In this document: one piece after another, positions 27,206 through 35,076 of the stretch
How the letters are laid out: each line of letters starts with the position of its first letter
Numbering within the stretch: position 1 is the first letter of the stretch
DNA from: Mesorhizobium plurifarium
GTDB lineage: Bacteria; Pseudomonadota; Alphaproteobacteria; Rhizobiales; Rhizobiaceae
Direction of reading: 5' to 3'
Length of the DNA stretch: 64,000 nucleotides
Assembly (NCBI GenBank): GCA_000824785.1
Contig: CCNB01000006.1
Span: 275,652 to 339,651 of the forward strand
Notes under the pieces: generated by a model
Told to the model about the DNA's origin: nothing
Databases searched by the model: none
What the model saw: only the letters and a program-made list of their open reading frames with translations
Made by a program: the position numbers and the translations under genes

Positions 27206-28573
27206 TTACACCAGCATGCCCATCGGGTTTTCGATCATGCGCTTGAAGGCGCCGAGCAGTTCCGCGCCGAGCGCGCCGTCGACGGCGCGATGGTCGGTCG
27301 ACAGCGTCACCGACATCACGGTCGCGATCTTGATCTCGCCCTTCTTCACCACTGCCCGCTCTTCGCCCGCGCCGACCGCCAGGATCGTCGCATGCGGCGG
27401 GTTGATGACGGCGGCAAAGTCCTTGATGCCGAACATGCCCAGATTGGACACCGCCGTCGTGCCGCCCTGATACTCTTCGGGCTTCAGCTTGCGGCTCCGG
27501 GCGCGGCTTGCCAGGTCCTTCATCTCGTTGGAGATGACCGACAGCGTCTTTTCATCCGCATGCCGGATGATCGGCGTGATCAGGCCGCCGGGGATCGACA
27601 CGGCAACGCCGACATCGGCGTGCTTGTGCTTGACCATGGCGCTTTCGGTCCACGACGCGTTGGCATCCGGCACCGCCATCAGCGCCATCGCCATGGCCTT
27701 GATGACCATGTCGTTGACGGACAGCTTGTAGGCGGGAACCTCGCCCTTGTCGGTCTTCCGCATCGGGGCCGCGGCATTGAGCTGCGTGCGCAGCGCCAAG
27801 AGCGCATCGAGCTCGCAGTCCAGCGTCAGATAGAAATGCGGGATGGTGGACTTCGCCTCGACCAGACGGCGCGCGATGGTCTTGCGCATGTTGTCGTGCG
27901 GCACGAGGTCGTAGGAGCCTTCGGCAAACAGTTTCAGCACCTGATCGTCCGACATCGGCTTCGGCGCAGGCGCCGGAGCGGACGGGACTTCGACCGGAAT
28001 CTCGGCGGCCGGCTGAACAGGAGTGGCCGCGCCTTTCGCGGCGACTGCGGCTTCGACGTCGGCGCGCACGACGCGGCCGCGCGGACCGCTGCCTGCTATA
28101 GCCGAAAGGTCTAGATTTGCCTCACGGGCCAAGCGTCGAGCCAGCGGCGTGGCTCGGGCAGGCCCCTGCGATTGGCTGATCTCCCCCCCTGTGGGGGAGA
28201 TGGCCGGCAGGCCAGAGGGGGGCGCGACAGAATGAGTGGGTAGCGGGACAGCGCCCCCCTCTGTCGGCTTCGTCGACATCTCCCCCACGAGGGGGGAGAT
28301 TGGCGCCTCACCCTGCTTGGCCTCATAAACCTCGTCGTCGGCATAGATCCAGGCGACGGGCTCACCGACGGGAATGTCGACGCGCTCCTTGCCGGTGACG
28401 TTGCGCAGCGTGCCGCTGGCCGGCGCATCGATCTCCATCGCCGCCTTGTCGGTCTCGATCTCGAAGAGCACGTCGCCCTTCTTGACGTGAGCGCCCTCCT
28501 CGGCGAACCAGCGCGAGATCTGTCCGGTCGCCATGTCCATGTCGACCTTGGGAAGAATGACTTCTGTCGGCAT
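27206..28573 (-). CDS. 2-oxo-acid (pyruvate/acetoin-type) dehydrogenase E2, dihydrolipoamide acyltransferase
   Basis: 455-aa E2 core. A lipoyl domain (1-80) has lipoyl lysine K43 in IETDKAAMEI, a peripheral subunit-binding domain lies at about 141-177 (ATPLARRLAREANL), and the catalytic acyltransferase domain carries H428/D432 in DHRAVDG. It transfers acyl groups from E1 to CoA. The linker between lipoyl and binding domains (residues 92-133) is encoded by an inserted palindromic repeat. It is last in the SAF-E1alpha-E1beta-E2 operon, 3 bp after E1beta. No E3 gene is adjacent, so a shared E3 is likely used. Confidence 0.92.
   Translation of the reverse strand: MPTEVILPKVDMDMATGQISRWFAEEGAHVKKGDVLFEIETDKAAMEIDAPASGTLRNVTGKERVDIPVGEPVAWIYADDEVYEAKQGEAPISPLVGEMSTKPTEGGAVPLPTHSVAPPSGLPAISPTGGEISQSQGPARATPLARRLAREANLDLSAIAGSGPRGRVVRADVEAAVAAKGAATPVQPAAEIPVEVPSAPAPAPKPMSDDQVLKLFAEGSYDLVPHDNMRKTIARRLVEAKSTIPHFYLTLDCELDALLALRTQLNAAAPMRKTDKGEVPAYKLSVNDMVIKAMAMALMAVPDANASWTESAMVKHKHADVGVAVSIPGGLITPIIRHADEKTLSVISNEMKDLASRARSRKLKPEEYQGGTTAVSNLGMFGIKDFAAVINPPHATILAVGAGEERAVVKKGEIKIATVMSVTLSTDHRAVDGALGAELLGAFKRMIENPMGMLV
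28179..28300. repeat. Palindromic repeat inserted in frame within the E2 gene
   Basis: Two related arms of about 47-50 bp in inverted orientation (28179-28225 and 28251-28300) flank a spacer of about 25 bp. Each arm begins at its outer end with a small hairpin (ATCTCCCCC...GGGGGAGAT) and ends in AGGGGGGCGC. The short hairpin recurs at 47899-47919 in an intergenic site. Read in the E2 frame it encodes a Pro/Gly-rich linker (PLVGEMSTKPTEGG and PPSGLPAISPTGGE), so the insertion is tolerated between domains. It resembles rhizobial intergenic palindromes of this type. Confidence 0.85.
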
Positions 28574-28576
28574 CGC

Positions 28577-29575
28577 TCAGCGGACCCCTTTCACGAGGTC
28601 GCGGGCAGCGGTGATGATGTCGGGAACCTGCGGCACCGTCGCCTTTTCCAGATCCGGATTGTAGGGGATCGGCGTCTCGGCGCCGCCGAGGCGCACGATC
28701 GGCGCGTCGAGATAATCGAACGCCTCGCTTTCGGCGACGAGCGCGCTCACTTCCGCGCCGATGCCGAGCGTCTTCACCGCTTCGTAGACGCAGAGCAAAC
28801 GCGAGGTTTTCTTCACGCTGTCGATGATGGTCTGCCTGTCGATCGGTCGGATCGTGCGCAGGTCGACCACTTCGATGTCGATGCCCTCGCCTTCCAGCGC
28901 CGCAGCGGCGTCGAGCGCCTTCTGCACCATGATCGACGTGGCGACGATGGTGAGGTCGCGGCCCTCGCGGCGGATCTCGGCCTTGCCGATCGGAACGGTG
29001 TAGTGGCCCTCGGGCACATGGCCCTTCATCTTGTAGAGCAGCTTGTGCTCGAAGATCATGACCGGGTCCGGATCGGCGATCGCGGCCAGCAGCATGCCCT
29101 TGGCATCGTGCGGCGTCACCGGCTGGATAACCTTCAGGCCAGGCACATGGCCGAGCCAGGCCTCCAGGCTCTGGCTGTGCTGCGCGGCGGCACCGGTGCC
29201 GGAGCCGGCCGGGAAGCGCATCACCACCGGCACCGAGACCTCGCCGCCGAGCATGAAGCGCATCTTGGCCGCCTGGTTGACGATCTGCTCCATGCCGAGC
29301 GTGGCGAAATCCGAGAACTGGAATTCGAAGATCGGCCGCATGCCGGTGACGGCCGCCCCCACCGCGACGCCGGCGCCGCCCAGTTCGGAGATCGGCGTGT
29401 CGATGACCCGGTCGGTGCCGTAGCGTTCGACAAGATCGCCGGTCACCTGGAAGGCGCCGCCATAGACGCCGATATCCTCGCCCATCAGGAAGACGCGCTC
29501 GTCCATGTCCATGGCGATCGCCATGGCTTCCTGGATCGCCTGGGCGTAGCTCAGTTCACGCACCGCGGCGTCCAT
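28577..29575 (-). CDS. 2-oxo-acid dehydrogenase E1 beta subunit
   Basis: 332-aa TPP-dependent E1beta of the pyruvate/acetoin dehydrogenase class, forming an alpha2beta2 enzyme with the upstream subunit. Motifs include [15 protein letters not shown], the [15 protein letters not shown] region and the C-terminal transketolase domain ([11 protein letters not shown]). It has no N-terminal lipoyl domain, unlike the usual rhizobial PdhB, so it is probably a second, specialised complex. Its ATG overlaps the E1alpha stop by one base (TGATG), indicating coupled translation. Confidence 0.92.
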   Translation of the reverse strand: MDAAVRELSYAQAIQEAMAIAMDMDERVFLMGEDIGVYGGAFQVTGDLVERYGTDRVIDTPISELGGAGVAVGAAVTGMRPIFEFQFSDFATLGMEQIVNQAAKMRFMLGGEVSVPVVMRFPAGSGTGAAAQHSQSLEAWLGHVPGLKVIQPVTPHDAKGMLLAAIADPDPVMIFEHKLLYKMKGHVPEGHYTVPIGKAEIRREGRDLTIVATSIMVQKALDAAAALEGEGIDIEVVDLRTIRPIDRQTIIDSVKKTSRLLCVYEAVKTLGIGAEVSALVAESEAFDYLDAPIVRLGGAETPIPYNPDLEKATVPQVPDIITAARDLVKGVR

Positions 29576-30603
29576 CACGCATGCTCCGTGTAAACATAGT
29601 TCTGAAGGGTGGCGATCTCGGGCGCGGGGCTTGCCTTGGCGAACTCGATGCCGTCGGCGATTTCCTTGGCGACCGCGTCGCGGATCGCCTGGATGCCCTG
29701 GTCGTCGATGAAGCCGAAATCGCGCAGCTCGGTCTCGAACAGCGTGATCGGATCGCGGTTCGCCATCCAATCCTCGATCTCTTCCTTGGTGCGGTAGCGG
29801 TTGCGGTCGCTCTTGGAATGGCCGCGATGACGGTAGGTCTTGGATTCGATCAGCGTCGGCCCCTCGCCCGCGCGGGCCCGCTCGACCGCCTTGAAGGATG
29901 CCTCGGCGACCTCGGAGAAGATGTTGCCGTTGACGATGACGCCCGGCATCGAATAGGCGGCCGCCCGCTCGGCGATGTTCTTCACCGCGGTCGAACGCGC
30001 CGTCGAGGTCGACATGCCGTAGCCGTTGTTCTCGCACACGAAGATCACCGGCAGCTTCCAGATCGCCGCCATGTTCAGCGCCTCGTGGAAAGCGCCTTCA
30101 TTGTTGGCGCCGTCGCCGAAGAAGGAGACCACGACCTTGCCGGTCTTCATCCTCTTGGACGAAAGCGCAGCACCCACCGCGATCGGAATGCCGCCGGCGA
30201 CGATGCCGTTGGCGCCGAGATTGCCCTTGGCGACATCGGCGATGTGCATGGAGCCGCCGCGGCCTTTGCAGTAGCCCGTGGTCTTGCCGAAGAACTCCGC
30301 GAACATGCGGCTGACCTCGGCGCCCTTGGCGATGCAATGGCCATGGCCACGATGCGTCGAGGTGATCTGGTCATCCTCGGCGAGCGGCATGCAGATGCCC
30401 ATGGCGCTGGCTTCCTGGCCGATCGACAGATGCATGGTGCCATGGATGAGGCCGCGCATGTAGCACTCTTCCGCGCCCTCTTCGAAGCGGCGGATGAGGT
30501 ACATCTTGTGAAGCACCTGCCTGAGCTGTTCCGGACTGTACTGGCGATAGACGAAAGGCAGGTTGGCCCGGCTATCCACGACGGCTTTGCTGGCTCCGGC
30601 CAT
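29575..30603 (-). CDS. 2-oxo-acid dehydrogenase E1 alpha subunit
   Basis: 342-aa TPP-binding E1alpha. The thiamine-pyrophosphate motif runs from [15 protein letters not shown] to CENNGYG, and the phosphorylation-loop equivalent region [10 protein letters not shown] is present. The start ATG at 30603 is 2 bp after the SAF-dehydrogenase stop, so the genes are tightly co-expressed. With E1beta it decarboxylates a 2-oxo acid (pyruvate or another) or cleaves acetoin. The neighbouring SAF dehydrogenase suggests a non-standard substrate (inference). Confidence 0.92.
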   Translation of the reverse strand: MAGASKAVVDSRANLPFVYRQYSPEQLRQVLHKMYLIRRFEEGAEECYMRGLIHGTMHLSIGQEASAMGICMPLAEDDQITSTHRGHGHCIAKGAEVSRMFAEFFGKTTGYCKGRGGSMHIADVAKGNLGANGIVAGGIPIAVGAALSSKRMKTGKVVVSFFGDGANNEGAFHEALNMAAIWKLPVIFVCENNGYGMSTSTARSTAVKNIAERAAAYSMPGVIVNGNIFSEVAEASFKAVERARAGEGPTLIESKTYRHRGHSKSDRNRYRTKEEIEDWMANRDPITLFETELRDFGFIDDQGIQAIRDAVAKEIADGIEFAKASPAPEIATLQNYVYTEHA

Positions 30604-30605
30604 GA

Positions 30606-31934
30606 TCACGCCTCCACAGCGCCGTAAACGAGCTTGTCCTGGCGGGCGCGCAGCTCGGCGATCTTCGAGCCCGGCGCCGGCGCCGCGTTGGTATAGGTGA
30701 TGAGCTCGCCCTTCTTGATGGGCGCCGTGACGGATCCGCCCTGCAGCAGGCCGCAGGGGATGGCCCGCGCCGCATGGGCCTCCGGCGCCGTCATGATCCA
30801 GGCGCGATAGCAATATTCGCCGATGGCATCGAGCTTGTCGCCCGGCTTCAGATCCTTCTTGGCGACCGCGCAGACCTCGGCCACGGGCTTCGCCAGCGGC
30901 ACCATGTCGGCCTTGCCGTAGAGCACGACGCGAGCGCAGGTCAGCGGCACTTCCAGCGAGGTCAGATGATAGGGGCGATGGAAGGTGAAATACGGGCCCT
31001 TGCCCATCTTCAGGTCCTCCATGCGCTCCGAAATGCGCGGATGCGACATGTCGGCGACGACGAAGACGCCCGGCGCCACGCCCTTGCCGATCGAATAGTC
31101 GACGACGCCGACCTTCGACAGCACGCCACCATCCTTCTGCGGCACCAGCACCTTGGACAATTCGCCCAGCGTCGCGGACGGGCCGTGCATGCCGGGCTTG
31201 TCGGGAACCAGTCCGGTCGCGTTGGCGATCGCCGCCATCTCGACCATGGTCTTCGAACCGTCGACGAATTCGACCAGCATCCGCACATTCATATGCCGGC
31301 GCTTCGCCTCCTCCTCATAGTCCGGAGGCGTGGCGTCGATGTTGAGCGGGTTGTTCTTGCCCTTGCCGGCGGCAACGATCGGGTGGCCCATGGCGGAGAC
31401 GAACTCGATCAGCTCCATGCAGGAAGACGGCTCGTCGCCGGCGCCTAGCGAATAGGTGACGCCGAGGCGGTCGGCTTCGCTCTTGAGATAGGCCCCGATG
31501 GTGACGTCGGCTTCGACATTCATCATCACCAGGTGTTTGCCGTGCTCCATGGCGCGCAGGCCGATCTCTGCGCCGACGGCTGGAACGCCGGTCGCGTCGA
31601 TGACCACGTCGATCAGGTCGTTGCCGATGATCAGGCTGGAGTCGTTGGTGACGGCGATCTTGCCGGCCTCCATGGCCGAGGTCATTGCCGAGGCGCTCGA
31701 CACTTCCCGCGCGTGTCCGGTTTCCTGGAAAGCGATATCGACGGCCTTGCTGGCCGCGGGAAGGTTCAATTCGGAGATGGCACCGATCTCGATGCCGGAC
31801 ATATGGGCGACGCGGGTGACGATGTCGGTGCCCATTTCGCCGGAGCCGATCAGGCCGATGCGAATAGGCTTGCCGGACTTGGCTCGTTCATCGAGATCGC
31901 GGGCAAGGCCCGTCAACGAAACATTGGACGCCAT
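30606..31934 (-). CDS. Homoserine-dehydrogenase-like oxidoreductase with C-terminal SAF domain (COG4091 type)
   Basis: 442-aa protein. An N-terminal Rossmann fold (IRIGLIGSGEMGTDIV) binds NAD(P). A central homoserine-dehydrogenase-like part follows, and a C-terminal SAF domain from about residue 345 (AVAKKDLKPGDKLDAIG) resembles those in sialate synthase and flagellar chaperones. Family members are annotated as predicted homoserine dehydrogenases, but their substrate is not established to my knowledge. The start at 31934 was chosen for its GGAGG site 10 nt upstream; ATG 31952 lies on that site. It is first in the operon with E1alpha, E1beta and E2, so its product may feed a 2-oxo acid to that complex (inference). 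Confidence 0.8.
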   Translation of the reverse strand: MASNVSLTGLARDLDERAKSGKPIRIGLIGSGEMGTDIVTRVAHMSGIEIGAISELNLPAASKAVDIAFQETGHAREVSSASAMTSAMEAGKIAVTNDSSLIIGNDLIDVVIDATGVPAVGAEIGLRAMEHGKHLVMMNVEADVTIGAYLKSEADRLGVTYSLGAGDEPSSCMELIEFVSAMGHPIVAAGKGKNNPLNIDATPPDYEEEAKRRHMNVRMLVEFVDGSKTMVEMAAIANATGLVPDKPGMHGPSATLGELSKVLVPQKDGGVLSKVGVVDYSIGKGVAPGVFVVADMSHPRISERMEDLKMGKGPYFTFHRPYHLTSLEVPLTCARVVLYGKADMVPLAKPVAEVCAVAKKDLKPGDKLDAIGEYCYRAWIMTAPEAHAARAIPCGLLQGGSVTAPIKKGELITYTNAAPAPGSKIAELRARQDKLVYGAVEA

Positions 31935-31984
31935 ACCGTGTATTCCTCCCATATCGCATGCTGTTCGGTTGCTTGACCGGTATT

Positions 31985-32005
31985 GAACATATGTATTTCT
32001 GTCAA
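31985..32005 (-). promoter_or_regulatory. Candidate operator/promoter of the SAF-dehydrogenase operon
   Basis: On the plus strand GAACATATGTATTTC is directly followed by TGTCAA, which reads TTGACA (-35-like) on the operon strand. A near-match lies upstream of gutM (24392-24416). It sits about 51 bp before the chosen start. A shared regulator, for example the SorC protein, is plausible but unproven. Confidence 0.35.
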
Positions 32006-32193
32006 GACTAATGTCCAGAATTTGGCCATCGGTCGACGCTTTTCGAATTGGTCGGGGCGCAACGGCGAAACACGCCGACGGCTGGCGCGCTATGCGGAGC
32101 TAAATAGAGGCGAGCGCTCGCGCGCCGGGGCGCCGGTCAAGGCCGCGCGGCAGCCCTTTCGCGGGCCGCAAACAGATATCTAGGCGGGAATTG

Positions 32194-32652
32194 TTACTGG
32201 CAAACGTCGACCCATACGGCGCCGACCAGATCGGCCATGCGCTGCGGCGTGATGCGCACCGCGGCATTGGTGGCGCCGGCGGCGGGTACGACTTCGTCGA
32301 AAGGCCTGAGCGACAGGTCGCAATAGATCGGCAGCGGCGCCGGCAGGCCGAACGGGCAGACGCCGCCCGGCGGATGGCTGGTGACGGCCAGCACCTCCTC
32401 GCCGCCCAGCATGCGCGGCTTGCCGCCCATCCTGTCCTTGAATCTGCGATTGTCGAGCCGGGCGATGCCGCTGGTCACCACCAGCATGGTCTCGTCGCCG
32501 ACGCGCAGGCAGATCGTCTTGGCGATCTGCGCCGGCATGACGCCATGGGCTTCGGCCGCCAGCGCGACAGTGGCCGAGCTTGCCTCGGTGACGATGACTT
32601 CCACGTCCGGCGCGTGCGCGGCAAAGAAGGCGCGAACCGATTCCAAGCTCAT
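32194..32652 (-). CDS. YbaK/EbsC-family aminoacyl-tRNA deacylase
   Basis: 152-aa protein of the YbaK/ProX editing family, which hydrolyses mischarged aminoacyl-tRNA (for example Cys- or Ala-tRNA-Pro) in trans. The family core is visible in PAQIAKTICLRVGDE, the GGEEVLAVTSHPPGGVCPFG loop and the C-terminal GATNAAVRITPQ. Length fits the family. It is monocistronic, with a 259-bp gap to the SAF-dehydrogenase start downstream. The exact tRNA edited cannot be told. Confidence 0.85.
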   Translation of the reverse strand: MSLESVRAFFAAHAPDVEVIVTEASSATVALAAEAHGVMPAQIAKTICLRVGDETMLVVTSGIARLDNRRFKDRMGGKPRMLGGEEVLAVTSHPPGGVCPFGLPAPLPIYCDLSLRPFDEVVPAAGATNAAVRITPQRMADLVGAVWVDVCQ

Positions 32653-32687
32653 GTGAATTCCTCGTCAGGATATCTTTGTCTTTACAC

Positions 32688-32730
32688 GCAATTCCGGACG
32701 GAAAACCGCTCACATTTTTCCCGGAATTGC
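32688..32730. repeat. 43-bp palindromic repeat, copy 1
   Basis: Ends are inverted repeats (GCAATTCCGG at 32688-32697 and CCGGAATTGC at 32721-32730) around GGAAAACCG. A second copy of the same length with few differences lies at 56801-56843. Both are intergenic. It is likely a dispersed short element of this genome. Confidence 0.8.
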
Positions 32731-32805
32731 TCGAGCACCAGCGGTGGCGAATCGCATGATGCGGCCGATCTTGGCAAGAGCCAGCGCCTGTGCCGCGAAG
32801 GCACT

Positions 32806-32836
32806 AAAAAGCCCACCGGGCGAAATCCCGGCGGGC
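32806..32836 (-). terminator. Rho-independent terminator after the XRE-like gene
   Basis: On the minus strand GCCCGCCGGG pairs with CCCGGTGGGC (one G-T pair) around a 6-nt loop, followed by TTTTTA. It lies 26 bp beyond the stop of the small XRE-like gene. Confidence 0.8.
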
Positions 32837-32861
32837 TCCTCGATGGGCGTCTTTCGCGCCT

Positions 32862-33128
32862 CTATTGCTGGGTAGGCCGGTTCTCTTCGGCCGGCATTTT
32901 GATCAATTCCTCTTCCGGCATCTGCAGGGCCGAAGCGATGCGCCGGAGCTTGGCGGGGTCGGCGTCCTTGCCGTCCTCGATGTCGACGATCTCGCCCACG
33001 GCCAGGCCGCAGGTCAAAGAGAGTTCCTCGATCGTATATCCCCTCGTTTCGCGAGCGGCTTTCAACGGGTTGAGGCCGGACGCGGCAATGATGTTGTTGG
33101 AAACAGCGTTTCGTGCGGTGTTGGGCAT
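32862..33128 (-). CDS. Small XRE-family helix-turn-helix protein
   Basis: 88-aa putative DNA-binding protein. Residues 22-75 form an XRE-type HTH (PLKAARETRGYTIEELSLTCGL, then a second half with DPAKLRRIASAL). A short acidic/Pro tail follows. The start at 33128 has AAGGAG 5 nt upstream; the longer reading to 33341 is not supported. It stands alone between its own terminator and a divergent 294-bp region. No toxin partner is adjacent, so an antitoxin role is not suggested. Confidence 0.72.
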   Translation of the reverse strand: MPNTARNAVSNNIIAASGLNPLKAARETRGYTIEELSLTCGLAVGEIVDIEDGKDADPAKLRRIASALQMPEEELIKMPAEENRPTQQ

Positions 33129-33422
33129 GGCAACTCCTTGGGATGAAACAGGGTCTGATGAAATGGTGTTGCCTGAGACGGGCGGGAGAATGCTCGTTAA
33201 CACATGATTTGCCAAGAGCACCGATGCGGCGTCACGCCATCGTGAAGCGGCGTTTTGGCCGTGCCTCAGGTTCACACAATGTAAGGTCGCGCAGCGCTCA
33301 ATCAAGTTCTTTTGAAGGTCCGAGACCGGATTCGCCGGCATTTTCGACGTCCCGATTCGTTAGCTTGCCGTCACCGGTGGCCGACAGACGGCGCCGGAAG
33401 TTTCCCGGAAGGACCAGATGCC

Positions 33423-34031
33423 ATGAATTTGAAATCGTTCGCAATTGTGCTTGGCACAATCTCAAGCGTCATCGGCGCGACGCAATCATGGGCGACGGAT
33501 GCCACACGTGTTCGAGGCACTGTCGTCAGCCTTGCCGGATCGACGCTGACGGTCAAGGACCGCAACGGCAAGACCGATGCGATCACGCTTGCTGACGGCT
33601 GGAAGATTTCAGGTGTCGCCAAGGCATCGGCAGCCGATATCAAGCAGGGTGATTTTCTCGGCATCGCCTCGATATCCAAGGCCGATGGGGGCAGCGGCGC
33701 GCTGGAGGTCGTGATCTTTCCTGCCGCTCTGAAGGGTACGGGTGAAGGCGATCGCAACTGGGATTTGCAGCCCAATAGCCGCATGACCAACGGTACCGTC
33801 GCCGATGTCACCGAGATCGCGGGCCGCACGGTCACGCTCACCTATGACAACGGCCAGAAGAAACAGATCGCGATCCCGCAGACCACACCGATCGTGACGT
33901 TCGCCGCCGCCACGCCGGCGGATCTCACGCCGGGCGTCGCAGTGTTCGTCAACGCCGAGCGCAACGGCGACGGCAAGCTCGTCGCCAACCGGGTCGTGGT
34001 GGGGAATCACGGCGTCGCGCCACCTATGTAA
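33423..34031 (+). CDS. Exported DUF5666-like protein
   Basis: 202 aa. Residues 1-25 form a signal peptide (cleavage near QSWA-TD). The mature part is two similar beta-rich halves, each with the pattern GTV-x-x-(I/L)-x-G-x-T-(L/V)-T (RGTVVSLAGSTLTVKD and NGTVADVTEIAGRTVTLTY), as in DUF5666 OB-like repeats. The ATG at 33423 has GGAAGGA 9 nt upstream; a nearby ATG at 33418 is out of frame. It is probably periplasmic. Function is unknown. Confidence 0.7.
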   Translation: MNLKSFAIVLGTISSVIGATQSWATDATRVRGTVVSLAGSTLTVKDRNGKTDAITLADGWKISGVAKASAADIKQGDFLGIASISKADGGSGALEVVIFPAALKGTGEGDRNWDLQPNSRMTNGTVADVTEIAGRTVTLTYDNGQKKQIAIPQTTPIVTFAAATPADLTPGVAVFVNAERNGDGKLVANRVVVGNHGVAPPM

Positions 34032-34245
34032 GGCCGCATCCTCGGATTTCCAGAAATCGCGCGGTCTTCGCCCGTCAGGCCGGGCATGCGGCGCAAGAGG
34101 GCTTCCCAGAAACAATCCAGAAACAAAAATCTACATTTGGGAAAAATTGTCGAAAAAAACCAGGAGGATAGTCCCTATCGCGAGGCTTGGGTCACCGATT
34201 TGCTCCGGTGAATCTCTGAACGCCCGCGTAAAAGGAAACGAAGTC

Positions 34246-34449
34246 ATGAAGAAGTCCCTCCTCTCCGCGCTCGGGCTGGCTCTGGCCCTGGCGTTCACCA
34301 TGCCGATCCTCGGCGCCACCAGCGCCGACGCGGCTCCGATGAAGAAGCATCACCATCATCGCCATCACCGCAGGCATCATCACCGCGTTCATCATCACCA
34401 TCACCACCATCATCACCACCACAAGAAGATGGCTCCGAAGAAGGCCTGA
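34246..34449 (+). CDS. Small exported histidine-rich protein
   Basis: 67 aa. A clear signal peptide (residues 1-30, cleavage near ADA-AP) is followed by a mature peptide of about 37 residues made almost only of His, Arg, Lys and Met, with 20 histidines including a run of 11, ending MAPKKA. Such peptides usually bind Ni, Zn or Cu; a periplasmic metal buffer is likely (inference). AAAGGAAA upstream supports the start. A hairpin terminator follows. No metal transporter is adjacent. An AT-richer upstream region may hold its promoter. Confidence 0.75.
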   Translation: MKKSLLSALGLALALAFTMPILGATSADAAPMKKHHHHRHHRRHHHRVHHHHHHHHHHHKKMAPKKA

Positions 34450-34462
34450 TCCTTCCCTTCTG

Positions 34463-34520
34463 CCGATGGGAAGACAGGCCTTCGCTTGTCGAGCGGCCCA
34501 GCCTTCCCATCGGGTTTCTT
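34463..34520 (+). terminator. Hairpin terminator after the histidine-rich gene
   Basis: A perfect 11-bp stem, CCGATGGGAAG (34463-34473) with CTTCCCATCGG (34503-34513), has a 29-nt loop and is followed by GTTTCTTC. The large loop lowers confidence. Confidence 0.5.
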
Positions 34521-34530
34521 CAGCTTAAAG

Positions 34531-34573
34531 CATGTCTCCCGAAAGTGGGAACCGGTTTTGGGACAAAGACATG
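34531..34573. repeat. Short palindromic REP-like element (CATG-bounded), copy 1
   Basis: A 43-bp element bounded by CATG, with CCCGAAAGTGGGAACCGGTT at its core. It lies in the 627-bp gene-poor stretch 34450-35076, which otherwise holds the terminator before it, a decayed gene fragment (34721-34850) and the leader of the next gene. A related but diverged element is at 54469-54509. Rhizobial genomes carry many such elements. Confidence 0.65.
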
Positions 34574-34720
34574 GGTAGCGTGAAGCGCAGAGGGCGACAC
34601 TGAAAGATCGCGACGCGCTTTAACATCCGGTGATCGAACCGCATGCCGGAATGTATGTGATGGGGCCTGCGCTGATCTGCCGGCCAGACCTGGTGCCGGC
34701 GGTAGCCCCTGTCGTCCTGA

Positions 34721-34850
34721 CGCTTCGCCACCAAGCTCGGCTATCTGCCAAATCCCATCCCCCACGAGCAGTAACGAGCTGACGTTGTGGCGGAAGATCG
34801 TCAACCAAAATCCGCCGTTCGTGACGCTGGCCGACAAGCTGGCGGCGGAG
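34721..34850 (+). pseudogene. Decayed N-terminal fragment, resembling TupA-like ATP-grasp/glycosyltransferase proteins
   Basis: In one frame from 34721 the translation gives a KLGYLPNP motif and then a stop (TAA 34772-34774). In the +1 frame from 34773 it gives NELTLWRKIVNQNPP and FVTLADKLAAE. Together these match in order the start of TupA-like ATP-grasp polysaccharide proteins (LGY-x-P-N, F-N-E-K-x-x-W-R-K-I, D-K). Nothing recognisable follows. I infer a truncated, frameshifted remnant; the family call rests on memory of the motif and is moderate. Confidence 0.5.
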
Positions 34851-35076
34851 TGGGCCGCTTCCATGCCGAGGCGCTGCGCGCCGGATGCGCCGCGAGAGCC
34901 GCACCCAGGCTCTTTCAATCCGTTGATATTGCCGGCCAAACGAAAAAATCGCGCGGCATATGAACCTTTCCATTGCGGGCAGCACTAAGCGGTCATGGGC
35001 GCCGCGAAGGCGCTCCTCAACCCAACGGGACGCCAGGAGAACGCGAGCCCGACAACCAATGGAAGGAAATGTACAA

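Noticed and set aside
28179..28300. The palindrome as a transcription attenuator inside the operon
   Set aside because: It lies inside the last gene's coding frame without a U-tract, and its sequence class fits an inserted repeat better.
32862..33128. Antitoxin of a toxin-antitoxin pair
   Set aside because: The XRE-like gene stands alone with its own terminator and no small partner gene on either side.
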